From Rhipicephalus microplus (lineage: Eukaryota; Arthropoda; Arachnida; Ixodida; Ixodidae): DNA of 64,000 nucleotides. The position numbers and the translations under genes are program-made. Below, in pieces: positions 11,590 through 22,430 of this stretch. Every line of letters begins with the position of its first letter. Within the stretch, counting starts at the first letter, position 1. The notes beneath the pieces were generated by a model. That model had not been told where the DNA came from and searched no databases. It saw only the letters and a list, made by a program, of their open reading frames with translations. Where the stretch lies: assembly GCF_043290135.1 (NCBI RefSeq), contig NC_134701.1:205217601-205281600 (forward strand), written 5' to 3'.

Positions 11590-11764
11590 ACTGTGTGTGC
11601 TCCCCGAGTGTGCTCGTGATTGTGTGTACCTTCTCATCTTTCTGCAACCTCTGTTCTCCCCTTTATCCCTTCCCCAGTGCAGGGTAGCTAACCGTATGTG
11701 CGTCTGGTTAACCTCCCTGCCTTTCCTTGTATCTTTATCTCTCTCTCTCTCTTGACCTATCTTT

Positions 11765-13771
11765 TTATCACATCAGTTTAAAGAAAGCATTACTAAGTAT
11801 AAATAATAAAAAATGAGGAATGAAGAATTTTAGATACATGAGCATTGAAAGGCATTGCACTGCCGCTTTAGGATAGGTAGCTGCACTTGAATAATGTAAG
11901 TTGTCATGAATTAAGCTGAAACTCACAGTTAGAATAAGCGAAATTATTCGTTGACGCAATGTTATAAAATAACTAAAGGATCGATTCACTTGAAAGGATG
12001 ACTTATTCAGGCATGCTGACACAATGCTTCGTCTCTAGCATTTTTACGTGTTTCTTGCTTCGTCTAAAAATTGGAGTGCCCGTAAACTGTGAATTTTGGG
12101 GCCAACGCTGCTGTAAAATTTTCTAATAAGAAGAGCTGAGAGGTATCTATGCTTTTTGGTTTACAAGTGCGTCGCAGTGGTGGCCACAAAACACAGTAGA
12201 CAGTAGTCAATGTCAGCTTAGTTGAAGCTAATTATCCAACGTTAAATGACTTGGGAAGACGGAAACCACCATATACAGTGAAACTTTTATTTTTCTTTCT
12301 CAGGCGACAATGACATGTTCTCCGTCAAAAAGATGACTCGCTCGTCATGTGAAAACGCATGTGGGGAACATTGCGGAACAGTCTTCCTGTTTGCGCGTTC
12401 TACAGTTCGAAACAAAGCACAAATACATCAAGTGAACCAGAGAAATGAAATAAACAAGAAATGAAATAAACAAGGAATTTGGCGAGATCAGAAACCTTCA
12501 CTGCAGCCTCATAGTGAGCCGGATGTGTCTTCTTTCGCTCATCGCAACCTAGCGGAAACGCTCCAGGCTGTTTCAGCAAGCGTCACATACAGCTTCCGTA
12601 AAGGATAGAGGTGGAAGCGCTCCATTTCCTCCCCAGTCCTTACCGGCAGCTCACCGCAGTCTGCGTGTTCGAGGGAACTAGTGGCAAGAATGTTAACTCT
12701 TTCTTCATCCCTCGATATTTTCTGCTTGCTTCTTGTACTCCATGTAACGTTTTCTCCTTTGCTGTTTTCTTAGTTATTTTCTCCGAACCACACTACACGG
12801 TCTTTCTTCGCCTTTCTTTTACATATTCGCCTTCTGCAACACAGAGGGGTTACCTTACGTAGATGCGCTGCGTTTATGTTCCGACAAGGTCCTTGTTAGG
12901 CGTTCTTGACAATCCCACTTATGTTACCTCGCACCACCGTTACGACTTAGTTCATTAGCGATTTTATTCCAGTGAAAGCTTGCAATTTAGCTATGCATTC
13001 GAAAAACAATGGTAAATATGAGTGTGTATGTCAGCACATTCAGCTCTTTAAATTTCAGTGGCGAGTTGTGGGGACTTGAATATTCTAAATGCCCGCCACG
13101 TGACATTTTTCAATTTGCGAATGTGACAAATTGAGTGTAAGCTAGGACAGTAAATTGTGATGTTTATATGTTTTAAAAATGGCATGACAAATACTTTTGC
13201 GCAGAACAACGTCTTCTATATTATGACAATTTTTTCTCGAGTTCTGCTCGCTGTGTTTTTTTTAATAACACTGCCAGAAATAGATGTCATGAATGCGCTA
13301 TTCGTTTGTTTTACTACAAAAAATAAGTTTATTTGGCAGCGTAAAATTTTTACACTTACCATGTTCACTAGCTTCGAGAGATCTCAAGAAAAAGCGATTT
13401 TGAACCTTTTCTTGCGAGGTCGTTTCTACGCTGTGAAGCTGCAACAAAAACATCCGGAGTGTCAAATACTTTGCCCAGAGTCCCTGGATGTTGGCTGACT
13501 GGCACCAATTGGGCGAATCCAAGCTACAGTGAACATGCCATGTGCCAAGGCTTGCCGTTTACTGAGAGTGATGAAAGGTGCACAGAAAGTGTCTATAAGA
13601 ATCAATTTCGCACTAACATTAGTATTAAACCTCGGAACACTAAGTGGGCATTGCAGGAACAAAAAAAGGAGGGGGAAATACAAGACGCACTTTTGTGAGT
13701 AAACAGCTCTTAAGGGCGGTTTCACAACAAAAGTGATCTTGAAGAAAGTTTTTGAAACAGATTTTCAAGGA
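11765..13771. other. No recognised feature
   Basis: AT-rich DNA with short frames only. A 16-bp unit (GAAATGAAATAAACAA) is repeated twice near 12443-12475. Confidence 0.5.
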
Positions 13772-13781
13772 ACGCACAGAG

Positions 13782-14007
13782 TCAGTCAGTCAGTCAGTCA
13801 AGAACTTTAATATATGGTCCTGAGGAGTTTAAGCCACCAGGGTGCCCACGTGGGACATCCTAGCAGTCGCTACCGTAGGCGACGCCCGAGTCGGGGCGGG
13901 AACGTGGTGGCGTTCCGCCAGTTCTTGGGCCCTCTGGACTGCCTTAAGTTGGTTTCGGAGATTGGGGCTCCTGAGTGCCTCCTCCCAGTCGGACTCACTG
14001 GTGAGTG
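13782..14007 (-). mobile_element. LINE 3' end with (TGAC)n tail and target-site duplication
   Basis: Minus orientation: the element tail is the AGTC run at 13782-13800. Reading inward gives a C-terminal coding remnant resembling ESDWEEALRSPNLRNQLKAVQRAQ, found at the ends of RNase H LINE proteins. A perfect 10-bp duplication ACGCACAGAG lies at 13772-13781 and 14008-14017. It is heavily 5'-truncated. The exact LINE clade is uncertain. Confidence 0.72.
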
Positions 14008-14017
14008 ACGCACAGAG

Positions 14018-16540
14018 CTGTATTGTGAAAACAATTCAAGAACACCGGTAAAGTATATCTACATACAACTGCCGTTCGTAAACGTGCAAAAGATTGGTAC
14101 GCCAGAAAGCCACAGTCCCAACTCCGCCCCTTCCCTCCTCCCCGCACTCACACCTGTGCGGCGAGGGGGGAAGGGGCGAAAGGCGAGCTTCGCGACAGAT
14201 CTCAAAGGAAAATGAATTGTTGAAGCAACGACCATCTGGTCACAACTCCCTGCTTGTACGGGGCTAAATATTTATGGCAATGAAGGCGGGACGCCAACCG
14301 GTTTTGTGACGAAACATGAGGCATGCTCGGCATAATTTGTCGTAAGAAGACTGTGCATTCATAATCTTAATTCTTTGAACAGTGACAAACCTAAGTAAAG
14401 ATACTGGGCTCAATTGGCGCCCTTCTTCGATGATTTAAGGGAATTATTAGCGCCTACTCAGACACACGATGGAAAGCTATAGGTTAGTTGGCACTAATTT
14501 CTAACGGAAGAAACTAAGGGGTACAAACAAGGGCAGAAAACAAGAGAATCTGTCTTGTTCTCATATCTTATACCTGTATTTATTCGCATTACATTCTGCG
14601 AAACTTGTTCATGCGTCTACAATGGGTTTACATGAAGCAATACTCCGAGAAACAACTGTAGGTAAGCAAGCATAAGTGTAATAAAGACAGTGATTGTTTC
14701 TATTAAACCTAAATAACGTGATAGGTACGTTACTTTTCCTTTTCATCAATTCAAAGCCATTGGTAAGCATTTACTGCATCTGCGTGTGTTCTTTGTACAT
14801 GCTTGTAAACAAGTGTATGTGACACAGCTTTTCTTTCATTTCTTTGCCATTAGCGCTTCATTCTTAAAATGCAGAATATACGGAGCCAAGTAAATGGGCA
14901 GGAACTTGTGAACGAACTTCGCGTATTCGCGCAAGCCTTTGTCATTTGTCAAGCTTGTCACTTCGGGTCCTAAACTATGGAGTTTGAGCTTCTTGAAGAG
15001 CTGCGAACAGGCTGCTAAAAAGCAGTTCAATTTTGTTCAAGACTAACCTTTAGTTCAGGATTCCTGGCGCGTAACATTTGTGAATATCGCGAGAGGAGCT
15101 TTTTGTGGGGTTTTTCAAGGTGCTAATGAACGCAAGAAAAAAAGATGAACGATACCATGCTGATGCCACCAAAAAACAACATTTTATGAAAGACTCTAAC
15201 CTACGTATACAAAGAAATGTTACATACCCGCATGCCTTCGACAATTCCACAAGAAAATCCTACATGTATTTACGAGTATATAACGTTACATGAATGAATA
15301 TGATGAAAAATATAATGAAAAACTTTGACTTTGAAAAAAAAATTGGCCCCGGATCTGCATGTTTCACTGCAAATTTCGTCGATAGACGATAGTCTTGCGT
15401 TTGGAGGGAGTGAACATGACGTTTATTTGGTGTCCTGCGCGAAACTATTAGTGAGCTGTGTTCCGTAGGCGCTGCGTTAGGGTGCCTCGATGCGTGCAGC
15501 GAAAGTGAACGAGCGTATTGAGGCATGTTAGACACGAGCGCTATCTGGCAGTCATCTTCCAAAACGAAAGAATGCGTGCGCGCCTGTCTCGGAGGTGATA
15601 AGGAGCAGAACGCAAAGTGACGGGCAGGTGCCATTACCGTGTTGTCTTAACAAAGCGTTGGAAAACTTGCATTTTTGAGCATAGCGTTGCATTTTCAGTG
15701 CAACGTGATAAACGTTACGGTCTGTGTAATTACATATGTATGCATTTTCTGTAGTATGAATACACACATAAAGAATATTGACGTGTTGTTATGGTGCCTC
15801 AGATATGCGAAATATTTGAGTTTTAAGTGGCAATCGCACAAGTAGGAATGCTTAAACTTCAGCGATATTTTTGGGCGCTGCGAATGAAGTTGGCCGTTTA
15901 AGGTACTATTTGCGGCCGTTTAGGGTATCGTTTTGGCAGACAAACAGACAAAATTACAGACAGACAGACCGAATTTTTTTTGTCGAAGTACCCCAAGGAA
16001 CACTGTCGTCCTTTAAAAATATATAAAGAGATACCGTTAATGGTTCGGAGCCTGGTTCTTGAGTGTAGTGTGCTCAGCGCGGTTACTTGGGGCTAATTAG
16101 TGGCCTTGTGCCATATGTGAGTATTCAACTTCGCCGCCCTGCCGGTATAATTTATCGCTCATGTTTACTTACGTTGCTTGCGAAGTGAAGAAAATAAAAA
16201 ACACTAAAAACACAAAACAAGAATAAAATAACGAAGTGAACACGAAATGCAGAAAACACCATTAAGCAAGTTTTAGTCCGGGCAAGCAGCGCAGCAGTAT
16301 CATTACGGCCAACGAGGCAAAAAGAGCGAAGATTTTTCATCCATTCACGAAGGAGAGTGGCATAACGGAGATCATGATCTGAGCTTACTACTATATTACG
16401 CTGACTGCACATGTGTGCGCCTACATGCATCCACTGCGAAACTTATGATTCCTGCCTTTCTTTTTAAATCACTACGCAGGAACGGGAAAAAAGCAGCACA
16501 CAGAAAGCAAAAAACAATTTGTTTATGATACACAGCACTT
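14018..16540. other. Unassigned, one GC-rich hairpin
   Basis: No gene recognised. Contains the hairpin at 14125-14178 and short ACAG/ACAA runs at 15936-15970. Confidence 0.5.
14125..14178. repeat. GC-rich imperfect hairpin
   Basis: CGCCCCTTCCCTCCTCCCCGC at 14125-14145 pairs with 14158-14178 at 19 of 21 positions, with a 12-base loop. It stands out in an AT-rich setting. One strand is polypyrimidine and the other polypurine. Confidence 0.6.
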
Positions 16541-16713
16541 TTATTCTTTCGCAAAGGAAGGCGACTTCCCCACGAACCACTCGCGCAGTGTCACCCTAAA
16601 AGGGTCTTCCGAAGCTAAATGGAGTCCTTGGTTGATATATAGGTCGTCTGAGAACGGCTGGTCGTTAAGGAGCACTGCTTTTATGCTATGCTTTTTACGC
16701 AAGTGAATTGCTC
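16541..16713 (-). CDS. Possible terminal exon, unknown protein
   Basis: On the minus strand a frame runs from a stop near 16714 to a TAA at 16541-16543. It encodes AVLLNDQPFSDDLYINQGLH followed by LASEDPFRVTLREWFVGKSP and ends SFAKE. The composition looks protein-like, and an AATAAA overlaps the stop codon, as it might at a compact 3' end. An AG that could be a splice acceptor lies at the beginning of the conserved-looking part (AAAAGCAG). I do not recognise the family, there is no partner exon nearby, and chance is possible at this length. Confidence 0.25.
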
Positions 16714-17113
16714 ATATTCTTATTCAATGAAGGTTTGTTCTGGCATTTTTTTGGAAGTTTTGTTTTCTTCTGTTACTGCTTCGACATTTTATAGAAATTT
16801 ATTGTTCATCTAAAACCTTGCACCATGTTATTTTTGCTGCATTTAGAGTCAGTAGTATTGCGAGTTTCTTATCAGCTTGGACCAATTATAATATTACCAC
16901 AGACGCAGAAGTTTTGTGCGAAATCTGCCACAAAGTGTGCATTTCTAGCAAAAGCAGCACTTCCAATTTTTTTGAGAGACACTGGTTTGAGGTTCGTAGG
17001 AGAACTACGCAGCAAACCTAAACGTGTTATACCTCTACTTTTCAGGTTCTCACTATTTCATCAAAGTGACTAATTACCAACCTTGGCTTCACACGGTCAC
17101 GCATGCTTCATTT

Positions 17114-17408
17114 AGGGGCGAAGCTTCTTAAGGCGTGGGTCTCTACGTCCTCGAGGTATGTAGCTGTAGGTAGCTACCCCTAGTTTACTGCTTGTAGTGT
17201 TCACTAGATGGCTGTAGTTATAGATGATGAAAAGATATGACGTGTTATTAAACTAGGTGGCGGCACTTGAGGTGTTCACTAGGTGGACAGGCAGACGGAT
17301 GGGTAGACAGACGTAACCTGACGGACAGACGGTTCAAGGTTTACCGATAAAACCCTCCGAAGCTTTGCCCCCTCATCATCATTCACTCTGTGTATATGGT
17401 GTTATTTT
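17114..17408 (+). repeat. GCGAAGC repeat family, copy B (short)
   Basis: Starts AGGGGCGAAGCTTCTTAAGG and ends GAAGCTTTGCCCCCTC with the shared flank ATCATTCACTCTGTGTATATG. The internal GACGGAC array is short and degenerate. Confidence 0.75.
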
Positions 17409-17410
17409 TT

Positions 17411-18118
17411 ATTGCGATAGCAATTTTATGGACACTCTCGGCTGGATATCACCACCGGCGTGGTCGTCGATGTCATGCACCGTATATTTATACGTATCTC
17501 TATGTATGAAAATGCAAGAAAGATAGAAATCCCAGAAAAAAAAGACTCCGGCGCGCGGAATCAAATGTGCGACCTTCGTGTCGTGAATGAGAGGTGCTAA
17601 CCATTGAGCCACCGAGAAGTACCTCCTTCAACGTTCAAACGGCAAGCTATTCATATCTACTACTAACTGGTGTTGGCGGGCATGTCAGGGGGGGGGGGGT
17701 ACCAGGTTTTTAGCATTATCAGCAAGATGTCGCAGTGAGCCGCCGCCGGCTCTACTTCGGCCTGCTTAGAGAATAAGGGGATGTACGCTCCATCGCGCGC
17801 CCTTATCTTGCAGTGGGGAGAATCGTACGTCTTCGCTAGCCTTTGATTTTCACTGGAACGATTCTGGTGTAGTTACTGGGCGCACAAAGGTCACTGCAAT
17901 CATTGCACAGCCTCCATCTGAGAAAAGGGCGCAATTTTCAGGCCCAGCGAAGTAACAACTAAGACGCTTATTCGCGTTATTCTGTAGCTGTGAGTATGTT
18001 TCGTCTGTTCTTTGTGAGTGAGAAACGCGGGGCAAATTCCGATCTGCTTTGCCATTCTGCGCGTGACCTTCCAATTTGTTGCTATCACGTTAATTGCTTC
18101 GCCTTTGTGCCAAAGCTT
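17411..18118 (+). repeat. 0.7-kb interspersed repeat with short inverted ends and a tRNA-like insert
   Basis: The ends read ATTGCGATAGCAAT (left) and TTGCTATCACGTTAA (right, near 18076), roughly inverted. The right 420 bases (about 17695-18118) match 37186-37613 in the same orientation, for example GGGCGCACAAAGGTCACTGC and CTTATTCGCGTT. On the minus strand at 17541-17612 there is a tRNA-like stretch with a good A-box (GGTGGCTCAATGG) and a weak B-box (ATTTGATTCC). A run of ten G lies at 17690-17699. No coding capacity was seen, so it may be a non-autonomous DNA transposon. Confidence 0.55.
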
Positions 18119-18269
18119 CGCCTTTTTTATTTTATATAACCGGTTCTTTAAAATATAGTATAACCAGCCTCTTGTGTAAACGCACTCGAGCAGCTGAAAA
18201 CGCCTGTGAGTTCTTTTAGAATGTTGTGATAACTAGAGTGCACAACGCAAGCAATACAGTTTATTCTGG
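18119..18269. other. No recognised feature
   Basis: Short AT-rich spacer before the RTE LINE. Confidence 0.5.
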
Positions 18270-18479
18270 AACCAACTCTCCTGGGGTGCTGCCTCACCGG
18301 TGACCACTGCTCGTAACGCACTCTCTCACCAGAGAAAGATTGGCCACCCTGATGCAGTACTGGCCACTACCTCCCGCATGCATACGTCAACTAACTCACG
18401 GCCCTCAGTCTCCAGCGGCTGCGAAGCAACTGACCACAGTGGTGGTCAGATCTGCAATGCAGCAGAGGGCGCTAAAAAT

Positions 18480-19185
18480 CTCTGGATCTGGACAGGCCAC
18501 CATTGTGACATGAACTTGACAACGTTTAATGCTAGAACCTTATCTAGTGAGGCAAGATTAGCTGTACTATTCGAAGAGCTAGAGGGCGTTAAATGTGATA
18601 TAATAGGGCTCAGTGAGGTTAGGAGGACCGATGAGGCCTATACGGTGCTACAGAATGGGCATGTCCTTTGCTATCAGGGCTTAGCTGACAGAAGAGAACT
18701 GGGAGTGGGGTTCCTAATTCAAAGAAACATAGCTGGCAACATAGAGGCATACTATAGCGTTAATGAAAGGGTGGTAAGTATCGTAAATAAACTCCATAGG
18801 AGATACAAGATGAAAGTGGTACAGGCTTACGCGCCTACATCCAGCCATGATGACGCTTCAGTTGAAAGCTTCTATGAAGACGTGTAATCGGCAATGAGCA
18901 AGGTAAAAACACAGTTTACTATACTGATGGGAGACTTTAATGCAAATGTATGGAAGAAGCAGGCTGGAGACCAGGCAGCAGGATATTATGTCATCAGTAC
19001 TAGAAACGTCAGAGGAGGGCTACTAGTAAAATTCGCAGAACGCAATAATTTACGGATTTTGAATACCTTCTTCCGAAAGCGAGGGAAGCTTAAGTGGATA
19101 TGAAGGAGCTCTAATGGCGAAAATGAGAACAATATAGACATTATAATGAGTGCACACTCAGGCATCGCACAGGATGTGGAAGTGC
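18480..19185 (+). pseudogene. RTE LINE endonuclease domain
   Basis: Reads LWIWTGHHCDMNLTTFNART (motif with the metal-site Asn), GLSEVRR (catalytic Glu), VVQAYAPTSSH, then ILMGDFNANV (GDFNA, catalytic Asp and Asn). A TAA at 18885-18887 and a TGA at 19101-19103 (KLKWI-stop-RSSNGE) break it. The block that should carry the final SDH motif is absent: after MSAHSGIAQDVEVLDKAEFG the text jumps to the linker. The RTE copy at 35.5 kb still has that motif (CSDHRMI, near 35496-35515). The enzyme would nick target DNA to prime reverse transcription. Confidence 0.82.
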
Positions 19186-19534
19186 TTGACAAGGCGGAAT
19201 TCGGAGTCTCGCTTCAGAAGAGCTACTCGGCTCTTATTGATGAAACTAACAGTAGCGTTGACGCAATCAATGATAATCTCACGAGTATCATTACGGAGCG
19301 TGCAGTGGAAGGTGGAGGTACGGCAGTGAGAAAGGACACTGGCATGCAATTCCAGAAAATGACGAATCTCATTCAGAAGCATCAAATGATGAAAGCCTCA
19401 AGTACAACTGACAAAATAGAACTGGCAGAGTTTTCTAAGTTAATTATTAAGCGTAATGTATCCGATGTAAAAAGGTATACATGCAGAGAATTGAAGACGC
19501 TTTCAAGAGCGGAGGAAGCGTCAAAGCAGTGAAG

Positions 19535-20952
19535 AAGAAACTTGCGATATGCAAAAATTGGATGTATGCACCAAAGGACAAAGAAGGCAAAGTAACTACC
19601 AATATGGATAGGATAGTTAAAATAGAGGAAGAATTTTAATGAGTTCTGTAGAGTAAGTGGGACAACCACGACCTCAGTACTTTAATAACTCACAGTAACT
19701 CAGATGACACCCCACCAGTAATATTAGAAGTCAGGAAAGCCTTGGAGAGCATGCAAAGAGGCGAAACTTCTGGTGATCATTCGGTAACAAGATATCTGCT
19801 GAAAGATTAGGGAAAGATTATGTTAGAAAAACTAGCCACCCTGTTCACGAGCCGTCTCCTGACGGGAAGAGTACCACAATCTTGGAAGAATGCTAACATC
19901 ATCCTAATGCATAAGAAAGGAGATGACAAAGACTGCAATAATTACAGGCCGATCAGCTTGCTCTTTGTAGTATCCAAGCTATTTACGAATGTAATTGGTA
20001 ACAGAGCTAAGAAAACGTTAGAAGTCTATCAACAAAAAGAACAAGCAGGTTTCCGAACAGGCTACTCAACGATCAACCACATTCATACTATCAATCAGGT
20101 AATTAGGAAGTGCTCGAAATATAGCCAACCACTATACATAGCCTTCATAGATTACGAGAAGGTGTTTGGTTCTGTAGAAATATCAGCAGTCATGCAGACA
20201 CGGGGGAATCAGGGCGTCGATGCAGTATATATAAACATCCTGGAAGAAATCTACAGGATATCAACTGCTACCATAGTGCTTAATAAAAAAGCAACAGAAT
20301 ACCAATCAAAAAGGGTGTAAAGCAGGAGGACACAATCTCCCCAATGCTTTTTACCGCGTGCTTACAGGAGGTTTTCAGAAGCCTAGAATGGGAACAGTTA
20401 GGGATAAGAGTTAATGGAGAGTACCTTAGTAACCTGCGCTTTGCCGATGACATTGCATTGCTGAGTAACTCAGGGGACGAATTGCCACTCATGATTAGGG
20501 AGTTAGACAAGGAGAGCAGAAAGATAGGTCTTAAAATTAATCTGCGGAAAACGAAATTAATGTACAACAAAATCGAAAGAGAGCAGCGTTTCGAGATAGG
20601 TAATAGGGCACTTCAAGTTGTAAAAGACTATGTCTACTTAGGGCAGGCGATAACCGCAGAGCCGAACAACGAGATTGAAGTAACTAGAAGAACAAGAATG
20701 GGGTGGAGAACATTTGGCAAGCACTCTCAAATCATGACATGTAGATTGCCACTATCCCTCAAGAGGAAGGTATATAACAGCTGCATCTTGTCGGGACTTA
20801 GCTATTTAGCAGAAACCTGGAGACTTACAAAGAGGGTTGAGCTTAAATTGAGGACGACAATGCGAGCAATGGAAAGAAAAATGGTAGGTGTAACCTTAAG
20901 AGACAAGAAGAGAGTAGAGTGTATTAACGAACGGGGGTTGAGGATAAAATAG
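19535..20952 (+). pseudogene. RTE LINE reverse transcriptase domain
   Basis: The first part (19820-20320) holds SRLLTGRVPQSWKNANIILM, NYRPISLL, EQAGFRTGYSTINHIHTI and AFIDYEKVFGSVE. The catalytic Asp of motif A is kept, but the usual AFDSV is changed to VFGSV. A frame break near 20320 is followed by QEDTISPMLFTACLQEVF and LRFADDIALLS (FADD at 20440-20451 intact), then the thumb and C-terminal part (YLGQAITAEPNNEIEVTRR, ILSGLSYLAETWRLTKR). The 3' untranslated region runs to the GAT tail. Confidence 0.85.
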
Positions 20953-21224
20953 TTGAAATCAAGAAGATTAAATGGACATGGACCGGGGATGTAGAACGTA
21001 GACAGGATAACCGCTGGTCATTAAGGGTAGCTAACTGAATTCCCAGAGAATGTAAGCGGGTTAGGGAGAGACAGAAGGTTAGGCGGGCAGATGAGATTAA
21101 TAAGTTTGCGGGTATAAATTGGAAGCAGCAAGCACGGGACCGAGTTAACTAGCGGAACAGGAGAGAGGCCTTTGTCCATCCGTGGACGTAGTCTTGATGA
21201 TGATGATGATGAATTTGTCCCCTT

Positions 21225-21411
21225 GATGGGATAGTAAGAATGAGGCAGTGGTGGAAGACCTAGCTTGCTAGCAAAGATTGGGAACGCAAGCTGGCCATTC
21301 TCAGCCAAGCCCCGCGAGCCACAAAGGCCAGCGGGGCCCTAAGCTGGGGATGCCACCCACTCGCTCAGAAACATTTTAGGGTATAAAAAGAATGTTTTTC
21401 ATCATCATCAA
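21225..21411 (+). mobile_element. LINE 3' end with CATCATCA tail
   Basis: Lies just after the RTE element. A C-terminal remnant reads WERKLAILSQAPRATKASGAL, similar in style to the LINE tail at 13782-14007. It is followed by GGGTATAAAAAGAATGTTTTTCATCATCATCA. The 5' part is missing. Confidence 0.5.
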
Positions 21412-21682
21412 CGCCACCGCGAGGGTAAACCCGGGATCTTAGATTCGGCATATTCAAAAGCGAGCCCATCTTTGTGCTGATCAGATTATTCGACGACCGA
21501 CAACTGTCTGCGCCGATATTGTTGCATTGTGAGTGTCGTTCTTTTTTCGGGGCACATCTCCACCCCGATAATGAGTTTCAACTTTACCGGTTGCGACCGT
21601 ATTGCTGTCATCTTTTCTCGCCTCGCATTTGTACTCACGGCTACTTACAAGTAATTAAACTGCGTTCATGTCACAGCAATAC

Positions 21683-21910
21683 TTATTGATTATAGGAGTG
21701 AGTTAGACACTTGAATATTGAAATGCCTTGACCTGCCCCTCTTCAGTCTTTTTGATGCCAAGTACTTGATAGAAATTCATGATTTCAGTCTCGCATTTAT
21801 TGATTATAGGAGTGAGTTAGACACTTGAGTATTGAAATGCCTTGACCTGCCCCTCTTCGGTCTTTTTGATGCCAAGTACTTGATAGAAATTCATGATTTC
21901 AGTCTCGCAT
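21683..21910. repeat. Two-copy 114-bp tandem duplication
   Basis: 21683-21796 is repeated at 21797-21910 with about two differences (TTGAATATTG/TTGAGTATTG and TTCAGTC/TTCGGTC). It contains no frame of note. The low divergence points to a recent duplication. Confidence 0.9.
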
Positions 21911-22088
21911 TTATATAAAAAACACCTTACTTGATTCTAACGCCCTGATAAACCACATATGAAAGTAAAAGGTAAAAATATCTTAAATCCCCGATAATGC
22001 AAGACAATGACGTCAAAGAGAATTCACCCTATCGCAAACACTTAGACACTGACACCACTAACAACTGCTTCGCCCCCCACCATAGCTG

Positions 22089-22430
22089 TGGCATTGCATG
22101 TACGCGTCCACTTCAACTACGGAAGGTGCGGGGGTTCGATCGCCAGTGCCAGCCGGCCACCCACCGGCTTATAAACAGGGGACAGGCTAGCTTCGGGGCT
22201 GTGACGTGTCGCCCAGTGGTGAAGCCTACTCTGCCTGGAGGACTCTCAGCTCGTTGTGCGGTACTCAGAACTCCTTTGCCCCTTGTCGGTTTCATCGATG
22301 GCAGACTTTCGTTTTGCCGCTACCAGTGACAATTTGACTGCGTTTGCCGGCTACAAGTTCGACCAAATAAAGAGTTCCATCTTTGACATACCACTACTGC
22401 CTCGGTCCACTTCATGACTCCGTGACGATA
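22089..22430 (+). mobile_element. Candidate solo LTR
   Basis: Begins near TGTGGCATTGCATG and ends near CTCCGTGACGA. In between are a TATA-like CTTATAAACAG (22167-22177), a GC-richer leader and AATAAAGAGTT (22366-22376) as poly(A) signal, in LTR order. The stretch GGGGGTTCGATCGCC at 22128-22142 resembles a Pol III B-box, so a SINE is an alternative. No internal retrotransposon region adjoins it. Confidence 0.3.

Larger units (their letters stand above)
10166..11751 (+). mobile_element. RNase H LINE (I-group), 5'-inverted insertion
   Basis: A non-LTR retrotransposon insertion whose left part (10166 to about 10925) is inverted and right part (about 10921-11751) is forward. The duplication TTGACCTATCTTT occurs at 10153-10165 and 11752-11764, identical at 13 of 13 bases, so both parts arrived in one event. 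The 3' end has an untranslated region (GTGCAGGGTAGCTAACCG, then CTGGTTAACCTCCCTGCC) and a (TC)n tail. The inverted part ends in RNase H at FCYS and the forward part resumes at LQTLQSAMRS, only a few residues later. That arrangement is the signature of twin priming known from mammalian L1. Confidence 0.88.
18270..21211 (+). mobile_element. RTE-type non-LTR retrotransposon, near full length, inactive
   Basis: One long decayed frame encodes an apurinic-type endonuclease followed by reverse transcriptase. The element ends in a (GAT)n run at about 21194-21211, as RTE-type LINEs do. The 5' edge near 18270 is approximate and no target-site duplication was found. The same family is present at 6716-6793 and 32605-35814. 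Disabling changes are stops at 18885-18887 and 19101-19103, loss of the endonuclease C-terminus near 19185, and frame breaks near 19530 and 20320. Confidence 0.88.
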
